Source: Mucilaginibacter sp. JRF (GTDB taxonomy: Bacteria; Bacteroidota; Bacteroidia; Sphingobacteriales; Sphingobacteriaceae). From it: 64,000 nt of DNA. Shown piece by piece: positions 9,817 to 18,397 of this stretch (its first letter is position 1; every line of letters begins with the position of its first letter). A program made the position numbers and the translations under genes. Location: positions 496,001 through 560,000 of the forward strand of contig NZ_JADFBY010000001.1 in NCBI RefSeq assembly GCF_015223065.1. Direction: 5' to 3'. Under the pieces are notes generated by a model. That model made no database searches and had not been told where the DNA came from. It saw only the letters and a program-made list of their open reading frames with translations.

Positions 9817-12800
9817 ATGAAAAATATAATGACCAACGACTTGTATGTTAACGTTTGGGAAGAAAAAGTAACTATTCCTACCTATGGCATTGGCCAGCCC
9901 GATAAAAACCCCATGTTTTTTGAAAAGCGTGTTTACCAGGGCAGTAGTGGCAAGGTTTACCCTAATCCGGTTATCGAAAAGATATACGACGAGAAGGAGG
10001 ACAAGCAATACACGGGTCTTTTTTTAGAGAATAAGTACATTAAAATAATGATACTGCCCGAAATTGGCGGTCGCATACAAATGGCGTACGATAAAATTCG
10101 CGAGCGGCATTTTATCTATTATAACCAGGTGATCAAGCCTGCGTTGGTTGGGCTTACCGGCCCATGGATATCAGGAGGTATTGAGTTTAACTGGCCGCAG
10201 CATCATCGCCCAAGTACTTTTGAGCCCGTAGACTATAAGATAGAACATAATACTGATGGCAGCAAAACCGTATGGGTTAACGAGGTGGAGCGCATGTTCC
10301 ATACCAAGGGCATGGCGGGTTTCACCGTTCATCCTGATAAGGCTTACATCGAAATAAAGGCAAAACTTTATAACCGATCGGTATTGCCGCAAACCTTTTT
10401 GTGGTGGGCTAACCCTGCGGTTAAGGTAAATGATGATTATCAGTCCGTTTTTCCGCCGGATGTGAATGCCGTGTTTGATCACGGCAAACGCGATGTATCT
10501 ACCTTTCCGATAGCTACGGGTACGTACTATAAGGTGGATTATTCGCCGGGTACTGATATTTCGAGGTATAAGAATATTCCGGTGCCTACATCGTATATGG
10601 CCATCAATTCTAATTATGATTTTGTTGGAGGCTATGAGCACGATACACAGGCAGGTTTACTGCATGTGGCCAATCATCATGTATCGCCGGGTAAAAAACA
10701 ATGGACATGGGGGCACAGTGATTTTGGCCAGGCCTGGGACCGTAACCTTACCGACGAGGATGGGCCGTACATTGAGCTGATGACCGGCATGTTCACTGAT
10801 AATCAGCCAGATTTTACCTGGCTGATGCCGAACGAGGAAAAGCATTTTACCCAATACTTTTTACCTTACCGCGAATTGGGCGTAATAAAAAATGCTACCA
10901 AGGATATTTTGCTAGCGCTTGATCATGCCGATGGTAAGATAGAATTGAAGGTTTATGTTACAAGCGATCAGCGCGACCTGAATATCAGGCTTACTTATGG
11001 TGATGTGGAGTTACTGAACGATGTAGCATCCATCATTCCTGAGCAGGTGTTTGCTCAAACTATCAGCTTTAATGTTGAGGATGAAAATGAGTTATTACTC
11101 ACCATTAATTCATCTACCGGGAAAGAACTGATACGCTACCAACCAGCCAGCAACAAACTGAACAATATACCACAGGCTGCCAAACCCGCTGTTGAACCCG
11201 CTGAGGTGGAGAACAATGAGCAGTTGTTTTTAACCGGTCAGCATTTGGAGCAGTACCGGCATGCTACTTACAGTCCGGTGCCATACTATGAGGAAGCATT
11301 GCGCCGCGACCCGAAGGATATTCGTAGTAATAACGCTTTGGGTTTATGGTATTTGCGCAGGGGGCAATTCGCCAAAAGTGAGCCGTATTTTCGCAAAGCG
11401 ATTGAAACGGGTATACAACGTAACCCTAACCCTTATGACAGTGAGGCTTATTATAATCTCGGCCTGGCACTAAAATTTACCGGCAGGGCCCAGGAGGCTT
11501 ACGGGGCGTTTTACAAAGCCACATGGAGCAGTACCTGGAAAGATAGCGGTTACCTGGCCATAGCGCAGATAGATATGGCCAATGCCGATTATGAGCCGGC
11601 ACTTGAGCACGCGCAATCATCAATTGACTGTAATGCCAATGGAAGTAAGGCCTACGTGGTACGTTCGGCGGCTTACCGTAAGCTAAATAAGCTGGCGGCG
11701 GCTATACTTTCAGCATCCGAGGCATTGCATCGGGATGGATTTAACCTGGGGGCATTATTTGAATTAAGGCTTGCCCACATACAACTTGGCGAAAAGGCAA
11801 AGGCTGATGAATATACCGAGCAACTACTTAAACTATCGCGCGGCAGTCATCAAAATTTAACAGAATACGCCCTTGATTACGCCGCCGCAGGTTTGTATGC
11901 TGAGGCTATTGATATGTTAAGTTTTGCATTACATGGTAACGAAACTTACCCGATGGTGTATTATTACCTGGGTTATTTTGAACATCAGGCAGGTGATACA
12001 GAAAAGGCTATCGAATATTTTAAACAAGGGGCAGAGGCTAATCCTTACTTGTGCTTTCCGGACAGGTTAGAGGATATTGCTGTACTGCAATTGGCTATTC
12101 AATTAAATCCGGTAGATGCCAAAGCGCCATATTATTTGGGTAATTTGTTTTACGATAAACGCCAGTATGATGAGGCTATAACCAATTGGGAGTTATCGGC
12201 AAAGATAGATGGCAGTTTCCCAACTGTATTACGGAATCTCGGTATTGCTTACTTCAATAAGCTAAATCAGCACGAAAAAGCCCTGCAATATTTTGAGAAG
12301 GCTTACGCGCTTGATACTACCGATGCTCGTATACTGATGGAGCTTGATCAGCTATATAAACGCCTTAACCGTGCCCCTGAAGAAAGATTGGCATTTTTAG
12401 AGAATAACCTATCGACTGTTAACGAGCGCGATGATGTTTACCTGGAGCGTGCCGCATTATACAACTTTACAGGCGAGCATGAAAAAGCTTTGCAACTCAT
12501 CAGTTCACGTAAGTTTCACCCTTGGGAGGGAGGCGAAGGCAAGGCATCGGGCCAATATATTTATAGCTTGATACAGCTTGCAAAGGATGCTATGGCCAAT
12601 CAAAACTATAATGAGGCTATCCCTCTGCTTGAGAAAGCGCAAACCTATCCCGAAAATCTGGGCGAGGGCAAGCTGTTCGGTACGCAGGAGAATGATATTT
12701 TTTACTTTTTAGGCTGCGCTTATGAGGATATTGGTGAGGCTGAAAAAGCTGCTTATTATTTCCGTCAAGCAACAATAGGTTTAGATGAACCATCAGCGGC

Positions 12801-13149
12801 CATTTTCTACAATGATCAGCAACCCGACAAGATATACTTCCAGGGCCTGGCGTGGAAAAAATTAGGCGATCATGACCGTGCTGAGCAGATATTTAATAAG
12901 CTGATAGCCTATGGCCAAAAGCATTTAAATGATGAGGTAAAGATTGATTACTTCGCGGTATCGTTACCCAACCTGCTCATTTTTGAGGATGATCTGGATA
13001 TGCGTAACCGGGTGCATTGTTTGTTTATGCAAGGCTTGGGTTATTTAGGCAAAGGCGAGCACGACGAAGCCGAAGCACAGTTTAATAATGTATTAGAATT
13101 GGATGCCATGCACTTTGGGGCTAAGCAGCATCTCGCAGCCGTGTTGTAG
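9817..13149 (+). CDS. DUF5107 domain / tetratricopeptide repeat protein
   Basis: A 1110-residue protein from the ATG at 9817 (a TTG at 9808 would overlap the symporter stop). The N-terminal third (about residues 10-350) matches my memory of DUF5107, a beta-sandwich related to the mutarotase fold, with YIKIMILPEIGGRIQMAYD, ISGGIEFNWPQHHRPS and WAWSH-like WTWGHSDFGQAW segments. From about residue 470 to the end it is helical TPR repeats, for example YYYLGYFEHQAGDTEKAIEY and APYYLGNLFYDKRQYDEAI. There is no signal peptide, so it is probably cytoplasmic. It is the last gene of the PUL 1 operon. Its position suggests binding or processing of an imported sugar, but no reaction can be assigned. Confidence 0.8.
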   Translation: MKNIMTNDLYVNVWEEKVTIPTYGIGQPDKNPMFFEKRVYQGSSGKVYPNPVIEKIYDEKEDKQYTGLFLENKYIKIMILPEIGGRIQMAYDKIRERHFIYYNQVIKPALVGLTGPWISGGIEFNWPQHHRPSTFEPVDYKIEHNTDGSKTVWVNEVERMFHTKGMAGFTVHPDKAYIEIKAKLYNRSVLPQTFLWWANPAVKVNDDYQSVFPPDVNAVFDHGKRDVSTFPIATGTYYKVDYSPGTDISRYKNIPVPTSYMAINSNYDFVGGYEHDTQAGLLHVANHHVSPGKKQWTWGHSDFGQAWDRNLTDEDGPYIELMTGMFTDNQPDFTWLMPNEEKHFTQYFLPYRELGVIKNATKDILLALDHADGKIELKVYVTSDQRDLNIRLTYGDVELLNDVASIIPEQVFAQTISFNVEDENELLLTINSSTGKELIRYQPASNKLNNIPQAAKPAVEPAEVENNEQLFLTGQHLEQYRHATYSPVPYYEEALRRDPKDIRSNNALGLWYLRRGQFAKSEPYFRKAIETGIQRNPNPYDSEAYYNLGLALKFTGRAQEAYGAFYKATWSSTWKDSGYLAIAQIDMANADYEPALEHAQSSIDCNANGSKAYVVRSAAYRKLNKLAAAILSASEALHRDGFNLGALFELRLAHIQLGEKAKADEYTEQLLKLSRGSHQNLTEYALDYAAAGLYAEAIDMLSFALHGNETYPMVYYYLGYFEHQAGDTEKAIEYFKQGAEANPYLCFPDRLEDIAVLQLAIQLNPVDAKAPYYLGNLFYDKRQYDEAITNWELSAKIDGSFPTVLRNLGIAYFNKLNQHEKALQYFEKAYALDTTDARILMELDQLYKRLNRAPEERLAFLENNLSTVNERDDVYLERAALYNFTGEHEKALQLISSRKFHPWEGGEGKASGQYIYSLIQLAKDAMANQNYNEAIPLLEKAQTYPENLGEGKLFGTQENDIFYFLGCAYEDIGEAEKAAYYFRQATIGLDEPSAAIFYNDQQPDKIYFQGLAWKKLGDHDRAEQIFNKLIAYGQKHLNDEVKIDYFAVSLPNLLIFEDDLDMRNRVHCLFMQGLGYLGKGEHDEAEAQFNNVLELDAMHFGAKQHLAAVL

Positions 13150-13156
13150 AAGCATA

Positions 13157-13588
13157 TTACAGGTCAGGCTGACCCTGACCTGTTGTAATTAGTTTTTTCA
13201 AGCTTTCGCCAACATAAAATCCCCACGCTCCTGAGCAGGTATCGTAACATTCCTGCTCAGGGGTTAAACCCTCATGGGTAAATGTTACCAGAGTTGAGCC
13301 CGCTTGCTCGCTGATCTCAAAAACAATGGTTGAGCCTGTCCATTCGTCCGCTTGCTTTACAAATTTTAGTTCGCTATCCAACGTTAGCCAAACTACTTTT
13401 TTGCCTGCAACCATTTCGATAACGCGGTGCTTGCTGTAGTGCATATCACTATGGCGGTAAATAAATTCATCGCCTATGCTCTGCGAATTTCCTTCTATCT
13501 GTCCCCACTAGCCCGGTATGTTATTAATGGCATCAAAAACCTCGTTGGGCTTTTGGTCAACCGTAAATGATATTTTGAAATTCTGCAT
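13157..13588 (-). pseudogene. SRPBCC/AHSA1-type protein interrupted by an in-frame TAG
   Basis: Reading from the ATG at 13588 gives 26 residues beginning MQNFKISFTVDQ and ending NNIPG, then TAG (13510-13508), then an open frame through WGQIEGNSQS, an internal ATG at 13444, and on to the stop at 13157. The two parts together make a normal-length (about 143 residues) START-like protein of the AHSA1 type, with FTHEGLTPEQECYD and a GWW-to-stop change: relatives usually carry two Trp codons here, so TGG to TAG is the simplest event. The start overlaps the stop of the DinB-like gene (TAATG), so it was the second gene of a coupled pair. It may be a true nonsense mutation or a base-call error. Confidence 0.75.
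13159..13183 (+). terminator. Terminator of the PUL 1 operon
   Basis: ACAGGTCAGG pairs exactly with CCTGACCTGT around a five-base loop, and the plus strand continues into a T-rich stretch (TTTTTT near 13194). It starts 9 bases after the DUF5107 stop and lies inside the 3' end of the convergent SRPBCC pseudogene. Confidence 0.6.
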
Positions 13589-14211
13589 TACTTCGGGAAG
13601 TTAGTGCTCGCCATAATCTCCGTTATTTGTTGCGTATGTCTTTGGGTATGTGCTGATATGAGCAATATCAATTGGTAAGCATCAAAAGTACCAATAGGTA
13701 ATACCGACACATGGTTACGCAGATCATCCTGTGTATTCTTTACAAAGCTGATCAGCTTTGCACGGTCAGCTTTGAATGCGGCAAGTGCTTCGGGCACAGT
13801 TTTGTAAGGCGAATTGGCGGGCTCTAAGGCGGCAAACGTTTTTGATTTGTGTGAACGATCTTCAACCGCCTTTATCAAAACGCTATCTGCCGCTTTAATA
13901 CCGCTGCGAGCCTCCGGGTTGGCAGATTTTTTCAGGGACGCCTCAACCATTTGCCAAAGGTTGGTTTCTGAAGCGGCAATGTGTTTCACACAATCCTCTA
14001 CGCTCCATTTATCAGCAGCTGGCTTAAAGGTAAGTTGAGCCTCGGTTAAGTTGCTGATGGTTTTTAAAAGCCCTGCTTCCGTTTCAGACAGGAATTTTAC
14101 GGCTTCCTTTCTTTCTTCTTTCGAGATGGTTTTTTGCTGTTGCTGAGCATGGCTTTCATAAGCGGTGATGCTCAACAATATCATGATGAGTTTGGTGATG
14201 GTGGTTTTCAT
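13588..14211 (-). CDS. DinB-like (DUF664 type) secreted four-helix protein
   Basis: A 207-residue protein with a signal peptide (residues 1-22, ending SHAQ) followed by a DinB-like helical bundle: an early helix TEAGLLKTISNLTEAQLTFK, then DKWSVEDCVKHIAASE, and near the end LLISAHTQRHTQQITEI. The His of KHIA and the two spaced His of AHTQRH fit the metal-binding triad of this superfamily, whose members include thiol transferases and many proteins of unknown function. Export to the periplasm is what the signal suggests. It is upstream of, and overlaps by one base, the broken SRPBCC gene, and is divergent from the broken GlxA-type regulator. Reaction unknown. Confidence 0.82.
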   Translation of the reverse strand: MKTTITKLIMILLSITAYESHAQQQQKTISKEERKEAVKFLSETEAGLLKTISNLTEAQLTFKPAADKWSVEDCVKHIAASETNLWQMVEASLKKSANPEARSGIKAADSVLIKAVEDRSHKSKTFAALEPANSPYKTVPEALAAFKADRAKLISFVKNTQDDLRNHVSVLPIGTFDAYQLILLISAHTQRHTQQITEIMASTNFPK

Positions 14212-14307
14212 ACATCAAATTTAATGTCCACATAATTAATACCCGGTGTATTATTTAGACATTATGACGGGTTGATTTAGACATAGTTAAACTCTTATAT
14301 TTAACCT

Positions 14308-15269
14308 ATGAAACACATGACCATCCTGGTGCCCGATGGCGAGAATAACCTGAGCAGCATTGTAGGTGCTTATAAAATATTCAGCAGGGCTAACGCTTAT
14401 CGTAAGCAAGAGTTCCGGATAGAACTGGCGGGTATCTCTGCTGAAGTAGATTTTTACGGTGGACTGTTCACAGCCAAGCCGCATAAGCATATCGCGGATG
14501 TCAGGAAAACTGATCTGATCATCATCCCATCACTAAACCATAATTACGAGAAAACAACCACAGTAAATAGTGAGCTGATAGAATGGGTAGGTACACAATA
14601 CCGTCAGGGTGCCGCGGTGGCCAGTTTTTGTACGGGCGCATACCTGCTGGCCGCCGCCGGATTATTGGATGGTAAAAGCTGCTCTACCCACTGGTCGGCT
14701 GCCGACAGGCTTAAACAGTTGCATCCCAAAGTAATTTAAAAACCGACCAGCTAATAACCGATGAGCAGGGGATATACACCAACGGCGGCGCATATTCATT
14801 CCTCAACCTGATACTTTACCTGGTTGAAAAATATTACGACCGCGAAACGGCCATTTACTGTGCCAAGGTGTTTCAGATAGAAATTGACCGAAGCAGCCAG
14901 TCGTCGTTCATCATATTTAAAGGGCAATGCTCGCATAATGATGAATTGGTTAAAAAGGCTCAGGCTTACATTGAAAACCGTGTAGAAGAAAAGATATCGA
15001 TAGAACACCTGGCAGCGGACTTTTCAGTAGGGCGACGAAATTTCGACCGGCGTTTTATCAAAGCTACCGGAAATACACCTACCGAATATGCCCAGCGTGT
15101 AAAAATAGAGGCCGCCAAAAAGGCTTTTGAAACTACACGTAAAACCATCAGCGAAGTAATGTATGCGGTTGGTTATTCAGATCCAAAAGCATTCCGTGAG
15201 GTTTTCCGTAGAATCACCGGACTGTCGCCGTTGGAGTATCGCAACCGTTACAACAAGGATGCAGCTTAA
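14308..15269 (+). pseudogene. GlxA-type (DJ-1/PfpI + AraC HTH) regulator broken by a frameshift
   Basis: The first 143 residues (14308-14739) are a DJ-1/PfpI-like domain with FCTGAYLLAAAGLLDGK, the nucleophile-elbow Cys region of the family. The frame then stops just after HPKVI. One base later the frame continues with LKTDQLITDEQG, then YTNGGAYSFLNLILYLVEK, and on into an AraC double HTH with ISIEHLAADFSVGRRNFDRR and EVMYAVGYSDPKAFREVFR. Restoring a single A in the run near 14735 rejoins them into a standard 320-residue GlxA-type regulator. The C-terminal piece also has its own frame from an internal ATG at 14868. This is either a recent frameshift or a homopolymer sequencing error. Confidence 0.8.
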
Positions 15270-15313
15270 GGATTTAACCACATCGGGTCAATCTCAAACC
15301 TGATAAAACAAAA

Positions 15314-15339
15314 ACAGGTCGAGCGGGGACTCGACCTGT
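15314..15339 (+). terminator. Terminator after the GlxA-type gene
   Basis: ACAGGTCGAG and CTCGACCTGT form a perfect ten-base stem around CGGGGA, followed by GGGTTTTAAAA. Confidence 0.6.
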
Positions 15340-15550
15340 GGGTTTTAAAATCAATAGTATTTAATCAATAGTTATATAAAGTCTTTCTTTTTTAATCAGC
15401 GAGTAGCTGTAAATACTAATGCAATCGCTGTTCCAATGCTGATTTAAGCTAAAAGGAGTAATGTGGTTGTGAAAGTGTGGTTTCTTTTAAGGAAAATATT
15501 TCCCGCGGTGTAGAAAGGTGTGCAATATGTGTATCAGCAGATGTTTAAAG

Positions 15551-15584
15551 CGAAACCGAACATTGATTGTAACGAAACCGAACA
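15551..15584 (+). repeat. Two CGAAACCGAACA direct repeats
   Basis: The exact 12-mer CGAAACCGAACA occurs at 15551-15562 and 15573-15584, a 22-base period (about two helical turns), 130 bases upstream of the permease start. Placement and spacing fit a binding site for a dimeric activator; no regulator is identified. Confidence 0.5.
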
Positions 15585-15713
15585 GTTAAAGGATGTGATT
15601 TGTGCTTATTTGTCTATCTGTCAATTGTTTATAAAGTTGGTATAGGGTTTGGTTTTTGAACAATGCTTACTCTTTGATTAAAAGCTATTGATCCATCCTT
15701 ATTATAAAAACAT

Positions 15714-18113
15714 ATGATACAAAACTACTTGAAGATAGCCTGGCGTAATATAGTGGCCAACAAACTATTTACCTCGCTAAACATTGTGGGGCTGGCCATA
15801 GGCATGTGTGTATGTGTTATACTGTTCGCCTGTATATCGTACGAGTTGAGTTTCGACAGGATGTACAAAAACTCGAGCAATATTTACCGGGTAAACATGC
15901 AAACCACAGCCGATTACAATTACAAGGTATGGGCTCAGTTACCCAACTCGGTAGGGCCGGCCATTGTGCAAAGCATTCCGCAGGTTAAAAGCATGACCAG
16001 GCTCATCAAGCATGATTTTGGCGCCAAGGTATCCATCAAAACGGATGAAAAGAATTTTACCGAAAAAGGTTTATACCTGGCCGATTCAACCGTGTTCGGC
16101 TTTTTTGATATGCAGTTTATTGAGGGTAACGCACGTAACGCCTTTGCTCAGCCTAAGTCGATTATTCTGTCGCAAGCGGCAAAAGAACGCTTGTATGGTA
16201 AAGAACCTGCTTTTGGTAAGATAATCTATATTAACAACCGCGATACCCTGCACGTAGCGGGCGTATACGCCGATCTGCCGGGCAACAGTACTATCGATTG
16301 CGACATGATCTACAACATAATGGATTCATGGATGGGTAAAAACGTGTATTGGAGTAATGCCAGTTACGAAACCTATTGCCGCTTACAACCCGGTGCCAAT
16401 TTAGCCCAGGTGCAAGCTGCCGCTACAGCGTTGATAGATAAAAATGTACAAAAGGATAATAAGTATTTCACCAATTTTATTTTTCAGCCATTAACTGATA
16501 TTCACCTTTACTCGGCCGATATACGTGAGGGCTACTCAGGCCGTATAGGTAGCATGAGCACCGTAAAGGCACTGGTGTTTTTAACGCTGCTGGTATTGGT
16601 TATCGCCTGTATCAACTACATGAATTTGGCAACCGCCCGTTCGCAAAAAAGGGCTAAAAGCGTGGGTGTGAATAAAGCGCTGGGGGCTAACAGCAGCCAC
16701 TTGCTGGCGCTGTTTTATACCGAAACCGCCATGCTATCATTCATAGCTATTGTTATTGGTTATGTTATGGCCATTGTACTGAGGCCGGTGTTTCAGCACG
16801 TAACCGGTATCGAGTTGGGCGGCTCCGCATTTTTTGCACCTCAAATATTGCTGGGGTTGTTGATGACCTGGCTGTTCGTTACCCTGCTGGCTGGTAGCTA
16901 TCCGGCATTTTCATTATCAAGCATATCGCCACTGGTGTTAATGAACAAGCTAAAGTTAAAACATTCCACTGCTGATCTTGTGCGCCGGTCGTTAGTTGTA
17001 TTTCAATTCTCCGCTTCCATCATCCTGATCATTTCGGTTATCGTTATTATGCAGCAGATGGACTATATCCGCAACCGTGATCTGGGTTATAACCCTAACG
17101 GTGTGGTGTCTATCAACATAAAGGCAGCGCAAAATAAACAACAGGTAACAACATTTACCAATAATTTACATGCCATGGCTGGTGTGGAAAGCGTATCGGC
17201 AGTGCAATCTATCCCCGGTGATGTTGAAAGCGGCCGGAGCATACACAAACTTACCACCGATAAGGAAGGTATGCCGGTAAAAACCTGTAATACCGATGCA
17301 TCTATCGTAAAAACTATGCGCTTGAAGCTACTGGCCGGTAATACCTTGCCGCAGCATTTAGCCGAGGGCGATACCACCTGTTATGTGCTGATCAACGAAA
17401 CGGTTGCCAAATACCTGGGCTTTAAATCACCACAGGACGCGGTAGGCAAGTACATTGGTACTGAGATGGCTCAAAAGTCAATTGTTAGTGGAGTGGTTAA
17501 GGATTTTAACTATCAATCGCTCAAAAGCGAAATAGGCGGTTATGTGTACTATGAAATGAATGACGCGCCGGAATCATTAAGAACACTGCTTGTTCGTTAC
17601 AATACCCGTAACCTGCCGGGCTTTATGCAACAGTTACAACAAACCTTTAAGGCTGATATGCCAAGCTCAAGTTTTGATTACGAGTTTCTGGACAGTCACA
17701 TACAAAACCTGTATACATCGGAGCAGCACACCGCCCGCACAGCAACCGTATTTTCATTGCTGGCCATATTTATCGCTTGCCTGGGGCTGTTTGGCTTGGC
17801 TGCTTTTGTGGCCGAGCAACGCACAAAGGAGATAGGTATACGCAAAGTATTAGGCGCTACAGTGGCGGGTATCACCCGTTTATTGACCGCCGATTTCTTA
17901 AAGCTGGTATTGATCTCTATCGTCATCGCTTCGCCTTTAGCCTGGTACCTCATGAATAAGTGGCTGATGGAATTTAGTTACCGTATTAATGTTAGTGGTT
18001 GGGTATTCCTGGCGGCCGGGGCAACGGCCATTGGTTTCGCGCTGCTTACCGTTATTTCACACGCCATGCGGTCGGCACTGGCTAACCCGGTAAAGAGTTT
18101 AAGGAGCGAATAA
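15714..18113 (+). CDS. FtsX/MacB-type ABC transporter permease, stand-alone
   Basis: A 799-residue inner membrane protein of the MacB/FtsX permease family. It has a first helix (about 19-44), a large periplasmic MacB-PCD domain (to about 280), a four-helix FtsX block (about 285-445, with SVGVNKALGA), a second periplasmic domain and a final FtsX block (about 675-790) with the hallmark EQRTKEIGIRKVLGA. Such duplicated permeases are numerous in Bacteroidota and work with an ATPase to move or extrude lipids, peptides or antibiotics, or to signal membrane stress. No ATPase gene is adjacent, so its partner must be elsewhere. It is a single-gene unit, convergent with the hybrid kinase. Confidence 0.9.
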   Translation: MIQNYLKIAWRNIVANKLFTSLNIVGLAIGMCVCVILFACISYELSFDRMYKNSSNIYRVNMQTTADYNYKVWAQLPNSVGPAIVQSIPQVKSMTRLIKHDFGAKVSIKTDEKNFTEKGLYLADSTVFGFFDMQFIEGNARNAFAQPKSIILSQAAKERLYGKEPAFGKIIYINNRDTLHVAGVYADLPGNSTIDCDMIYNIMDSWMGKNVYWSNASYETYCRLQPGANLAQVQAAATALIDKNVQKDNKYFTNFIFQPLTDIHLYSADIREGYSGRIGSMSTVKALVFLTLLVLVIACINYMNLATARSQKRAKSVGVNKALGANSSHLLALFYTETAMLSFIAIVIGYVMAIVLRPVFQHVTGIELGGSAFFAPQILLGLLMTWLFVTLLAGSYPAFSLSSISPLVLMNKLKLKHSTADLVRRSLVVFQFSASIILIISVIVIMQQMDYIRNRDLGYNPNGVVSINIKAAQNKQQVTTFTNNLHAMAGVESVSAVQSIPGDVESGRSIHKLTTDKEGMPVKTCNTDASIVKTMRLKLLAGNTLPQHLAEGDTTCYVLINETVAKYLGFKSPQDAVGKYIGTEMAQKSIVSGVVKDFNYQSLKSEIGGYVYYEMNDAPESLRTLLVRYNTRNLPGFMQQLQQTFKADMPSSSFDYEFLDSHIQNLYTSEQHTARTATVFSLLAIFIACLGLFGLAAFVAEQRTKEIGIRKVLGATVAGITRLLTADFLKLVLISIVIASPLAWYLMNKWLMEFSYRINVSGWVFLAAGATAIGFALLTVISHAMRSALANPVKSLRSE

Positions 18114-18120
18114 AAAAATG

Positions 18121-18145
18121 ATGGTCCGGCAGGCTGCCGGACCAT
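18121..18145. terminator. Bidirectional terminator between permease and hybrid kinase
   Basis: ATGGTCCGGCA pairs exactly with TGCCGGACCAT around GGC. On the minus strand the stem is followed by CATTTTTTTATT, so it best serves the leftward hybrid kinase transcript; it also lies 8 bases after the permease stop. Confidence 0.6.
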
Positions 18146-18397
18146 ATTGCTGCAACGAGTGGCAGCTGCATCTTTCGATTTTTGTGGTTTAGGAGTAAAG
18201 GGTTGCATGGTGGTAACTCCCATACAACGGGCAGCGAATATGTTTTAATTATAGTTTGCTATAAATTAGTGTACATCGATATATATAGCTTTTTACTACC
18301 GGCTTAGTACATGCAAATTAACCGCAAGTAACTTTTTTGCACTTTCGATTTTGTACCAAAAACATTCGATTTTGCGCCAATAGCCTCAATAAACTTC

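Larger units (their letters stand above)
15270..15713. other. Control region upstream of the FtsX-type permease
   Basis: 444 gene-free bases. After the terminator at 15314-15339 there is an AT-rich stretch with AATCAATAG twice, then a GGAAAATATTTCC near-palindrome (about 15491-15503), and a pair of 12-base direct repeats at 15551 and 15573. Several TTTG tracts lie in the last 80 bases, but no box at good spacing could be assigned. Confidence 0.5.

Noticed and set aside
10171..10641. Open frame of 156 codons opposite the DUF5107/TPR gene
   Set aside because: It is fully antisense to a well-supported gene, with no family likeness or start context; it is a coding shadow. Similar frames opposite the susC and kinase genes were dismissed for the same reason.
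14216..14223. TAAATTTG box upstream of the DinB-like gene
   Set aside because: It lies only five bases from the start codon, which would put the transcript start inside the gene.
15600..15713. Sigma-54 type promoter before the FtsX-type permease
   Set aside because: GG and GC dinucleotides occur, but never at the required ten-base spacing.
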